Assembly (NCBI GenBank): GCA_009778235.1 | Contig: WRKE01000217.1 | Coordinates: 1 to 7,091 of the forward strand | DNA length: 7,091 nucleotides | Origin: Pseudomonadota bacterium | Lineage (GTDB): Bacteria > Desulfobacterota > Desulfobulbia > Desulfobulbales > Desulfobulbaceae | Direction of reading: 5' to 3' | Shown here: piece after piece, positions 5,591 to 7,091 of the stretch | Layout: each line of letters starts with the position of its first letter | How positions within the stretch are numbered: position 1 is the first letter of the stretch | Notes under the pieces: generated by a model | Told to the model about the DNA's origin: nothing | Databases searched by the model: none | What the model saw: only the letters and a program-made list of their open reading frames with translations | Position numbers and translations under genes: made by a program

Positions 5591-6385
5591 ATGAGTCGTG
5601 TCATTCCCGGAATTTGCATGGCCGCAGGGTGGCTCATCTTGCTTTTCCAGGGGTCCTTTGTCCTGTTCTGGGCCGTGATCCTGTTGGGAGCCATGCTGGC
5701 GCTCCATGAATTTTTCCGCATGACTCTGACAACCCTGCAGGGCTGGCGGCAATGGGCCACGATCGCCTGCTGCTTAGGCCCTGTCCTGGCCGCCCTTTCC
5801 GGACATGGTGAGGTGGTGCTGGCCGGGATGATGTGCAGTTTGCTCTGCCTGGCCGTGCTGGCGCTCCACGGTTACGGCGCCATGGACGATTCGCTGGAGT
5901 ATGCCGGCTATGCCGGTTTTGCCTGTATCTATGTCTCGGGATGCCTGGCCCATATGGTGCTGTTGCGAGTCCATCCGCAAGGGGCCTTCTGGCTGACCAT
6001 GCTGGTGGCGATCGTCGCCGGCTCGGATACCGGGGCCTATTATGCCGGCCGAGCCTTGGGCAAGCGCAAGCTCTTCCCCCTGATCAGCCCCAAAAAAACG
6101 GTGGCGGGTGGCGTGGGCGGCGTGGCCTCCGGGGTGGTCAGCGCCGAGATCTTCAATCTGATCTTTCAGCGGCCGGCCCATCCGGGCACCTTGTTGGTGG
6201 TGGCAATGGTCCTGGTGATGATCGGAATTGTCGGCGACCTGACCGAATCGATGATCAAACGATCAGTGGAGTGCAAGGATTCAGGAACCATTCTCTTGGG
6301 ACACGGCGGCCTCCTGGACCGCCTTGACAGCCTCCTGCTCACCGCGCCGGTGCTCTATTACCTGCTCTATTTCGGGATGGTGTGA
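5591..6385 (+). CDS. cdsA: Phosphatidate cytidylyltransferase (CDP-diglyceride synthase)
   Basis: The product has 264 residues. This integral membrane enzyme makes CDP-diacylglycerol from phosphatidate and CTP, the precursor of all phospholipids. The start MSRVIPG is the usual N-terminus, followed by a series of hydrophobic segments (roughly 7-38, 56-70, 75-93, 107-125, 132-144, 173-192 and 200-215). Conserved parts are GSDTGAYYAGR (144-154), SPKKT (166-170), VGDLTES (214-220, Asp216) and the C-terminal CDS signature 220-246 with KRx4KDSG, HGG and DRLD (Asp243). Two positions deviate from the usual family pattern: Ala172 where SPKKTxEG normally has Glu, and Leu236 where the signature has Pro before GHGG. 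The ATG follows GGAG (5578-5581) and is 4 nt after the uppS stop. Its own stop overlaps the dxr start by one base. The call is secure. Confidence 0.96.
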   Translation: MSRVIPGICMAAGWLILLFQGSFVLFWAVILLGAMLALHEFFRMTLTTLQGWRQWATIACCLGPVLAALSGHGEVVLAGMMCSLLCLAVLALHGYGAMDDSLEYAGYAGFACIYVSGCLAHMVLLRVHPQGAFWLTMLVAIVAGSDTGAYYAGRALGKRKLFPLISPKKTVAGGVGGVASGVVSAEIFNLIFQRPAHPGTLLVVAMVLVMIGIVGDLTESMIKRSVECKDSGTILLGHGGLLDRLDSLLLTAPVLYYLLYFGMV

Positions 6386-7091
6386 TGAAGGCCCTGGCCC
6401 TGCTCGGTTCCACCGGTTCCATCGGCCGCAACGTCTTGGCTGTGGTGCGGCAGTTTCCCGATCAATTTAAGGTCGTTGGCCTCTCGGCCGGGCGAAATGT
6501 CAAATTGCTGGCCGCCCAGGTGAGGGAATTTGCGCCGGAATGCATTTCGATCGCCACCCCGGACGCGGCCAGTGCCCTCGCCGCCCTGCTTCCTGTCCAC
6601 TACCATTCCCGGATAGTCACCGGCACCGAGGGGAACTGCCAGATCGCTTCCCTGGCATCGGCGGAGATGGTCGTTTCCGCAGTGGTCGGTTCAGTGGGGC
6701 TGCTGCCGGCCCTGGCGGCCATCAAGGCCGGCAAGGATCTCGGCTTGGCCAACAAGGAGACCCTGGTGATGGCCGGCCGGCTGATCATGGATGCGGTCCG
6801 CGCGCATAAGGTGCGCCTCTTGCCCATTGATTCGGAGCACAGCGCCATCTTTCAGGCTCTGGAGGCCGGGCGGCGGGAGGATGTGGCCAAGATAATCCTC
6901 ACCGCTTCCGGCGGCCCTTTTCGCACCTGGGACAGCCAGGCGCTCAAGGCCGCGGTCCCCGATCAGGCCCTGGCCCATCCCAACTGGAACATGGGACGTA
7001 AAATTTCCATCGACTCGGCGACCCTGATGAACAAAGGCCTGGAGGTGATCGAGGCCCGCTGGCTGTTCGATGTCGAACCGGAGCGGATCGA
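6385..7091 (+). CDS. dxr: 1-deoxy-D-xylulose 5-phosphate reductoisomerase, N-terminal part (3' end outside window)
   Basis: There are 235 complete codons, open at the right edge, where about 150 or more residues are missing. DXR converts DXP to 2-C-methyl-D-erythritol 4-phosphate with NADPH, the first committed step of the MEP isoprenoid pathway and the source of the substrate for uppS. Residues 4-14 hold the NADPH-binding GSTGSIG loop. ANKETLVMAG is at 122-131. The metal-binding Asp149-Ser150-Glu151 lies in PIDSEHSAIFQ. ASGGPF is at 174-179. The substrate-loop HPNWNMGRKISIDSATLMNKGLE ends with Asn216, Lys217 and metal ligand Glu220. ATG 6385 shares its A with the cdsA stop TGA (TGATG), which points to coupled translation. 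All visible catalytic residues match the E. coli enzyme. Confidence 0.96.
   Translation, partial: MKALALLGSTGSIGRNVLAVVRQFPDQFKVVGLSAGRNVKLLAAQVREFAPECISIATPDAASALAALLPVHYHSRIVTGTEGNCQIASLASAEMVVSAVVGSVGLLPALAAIKAGKDLGLANKETLVMAGRLIMDAVRAHKVRLLPIDSEHSAIFQALEAGRREDVAKIILTASGGPFRTWDSQALKAAVPDQALAHPNWNMGRKISIDSATLMNKGLEVIEARWLFDVEPERI

Noticed and set aside
4777..5760. Minus-strand open frame of 327 codons opposite uppS and cdsA
   Set aside because: It is antisense to two well-identified genes and its composition is typical of a reverse-frame artefact.
5833..6327. Plus-strand frame of 164 codons inside cdsA
   Set aside because: It is Arg/Gly/Pro-rich, typical of an out-of-frame reading of a GC-rich gene.

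Overview
The window is a bacterial chromosomal segment made of housekeeping genes, all on the + strand. In order it carries the end of rpoA, rplQ, a YkgJ-type cysteine-cluster protein gene, rpsB, tsf, pyrH, frr, uppS, cdsA and the start of dxr. Gene order and protein signatures fit a Gram-negative proteobacterial-type genome. A short 196-residue EF-Ts that begins MTITSQMVKEL, and a long YkgJ-like protein, suggest the Desulfobacterota (former Deltaproteobacteria, perhaps near the Desulfobulbales). That placement is inferred from remembered family resemblance and has not been checked by a search.

Layout. Positions 1-825 are the tail of the large ribosomal-protein/alpha operon (rpoA then rplQ), closed by a textbook Rho-independent terminator at 852-885. 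Positions 904-1653 hold a single gene for a CxxCxxCC metal-cluster protein. It is followed by a second, less perfect terminator-like hairpin (1631-1680), so it looks like a separate unit inserted between two ribosomal operons. A candidate promoter with an extended -10 and an internal dyad (1716-1744) and a leader of about 130 nt then precede rpsB.

From rpsB onward the genes form the classic translation/envelope cluster. S2 and EF-Ts serve translation, UMP kinase serves pyrimidine supply, and ribosome recycling factor releases spent ribosomes. Undecaprenyl-diphosphate synthase, CDP-diglyceride synthase and DXP reductoisomerase supply the lipid carrier, phospholipid precursor and isoprenoid units for the envelope. 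The first three gaps in this cluster (rpsB-tsf, tsf-pyrH, pyrH-frr; 84 to 134 nt) each hold a strong stem-loop without a T-tract. From frr on, the genes overlap or nearly touch, which suggests a change from RNA-structure-tuned spacing to translational coupling.

I found no mobile element, CRISPR array, tRNA, rRNA or evident new system. The less ordinary points are the isolated YkgJ-like gene, the operator-like dyad at the presumed rpsB promoter, the repeated intercistronic hairpins, and two substitutions at normally conserved CdsA positions.
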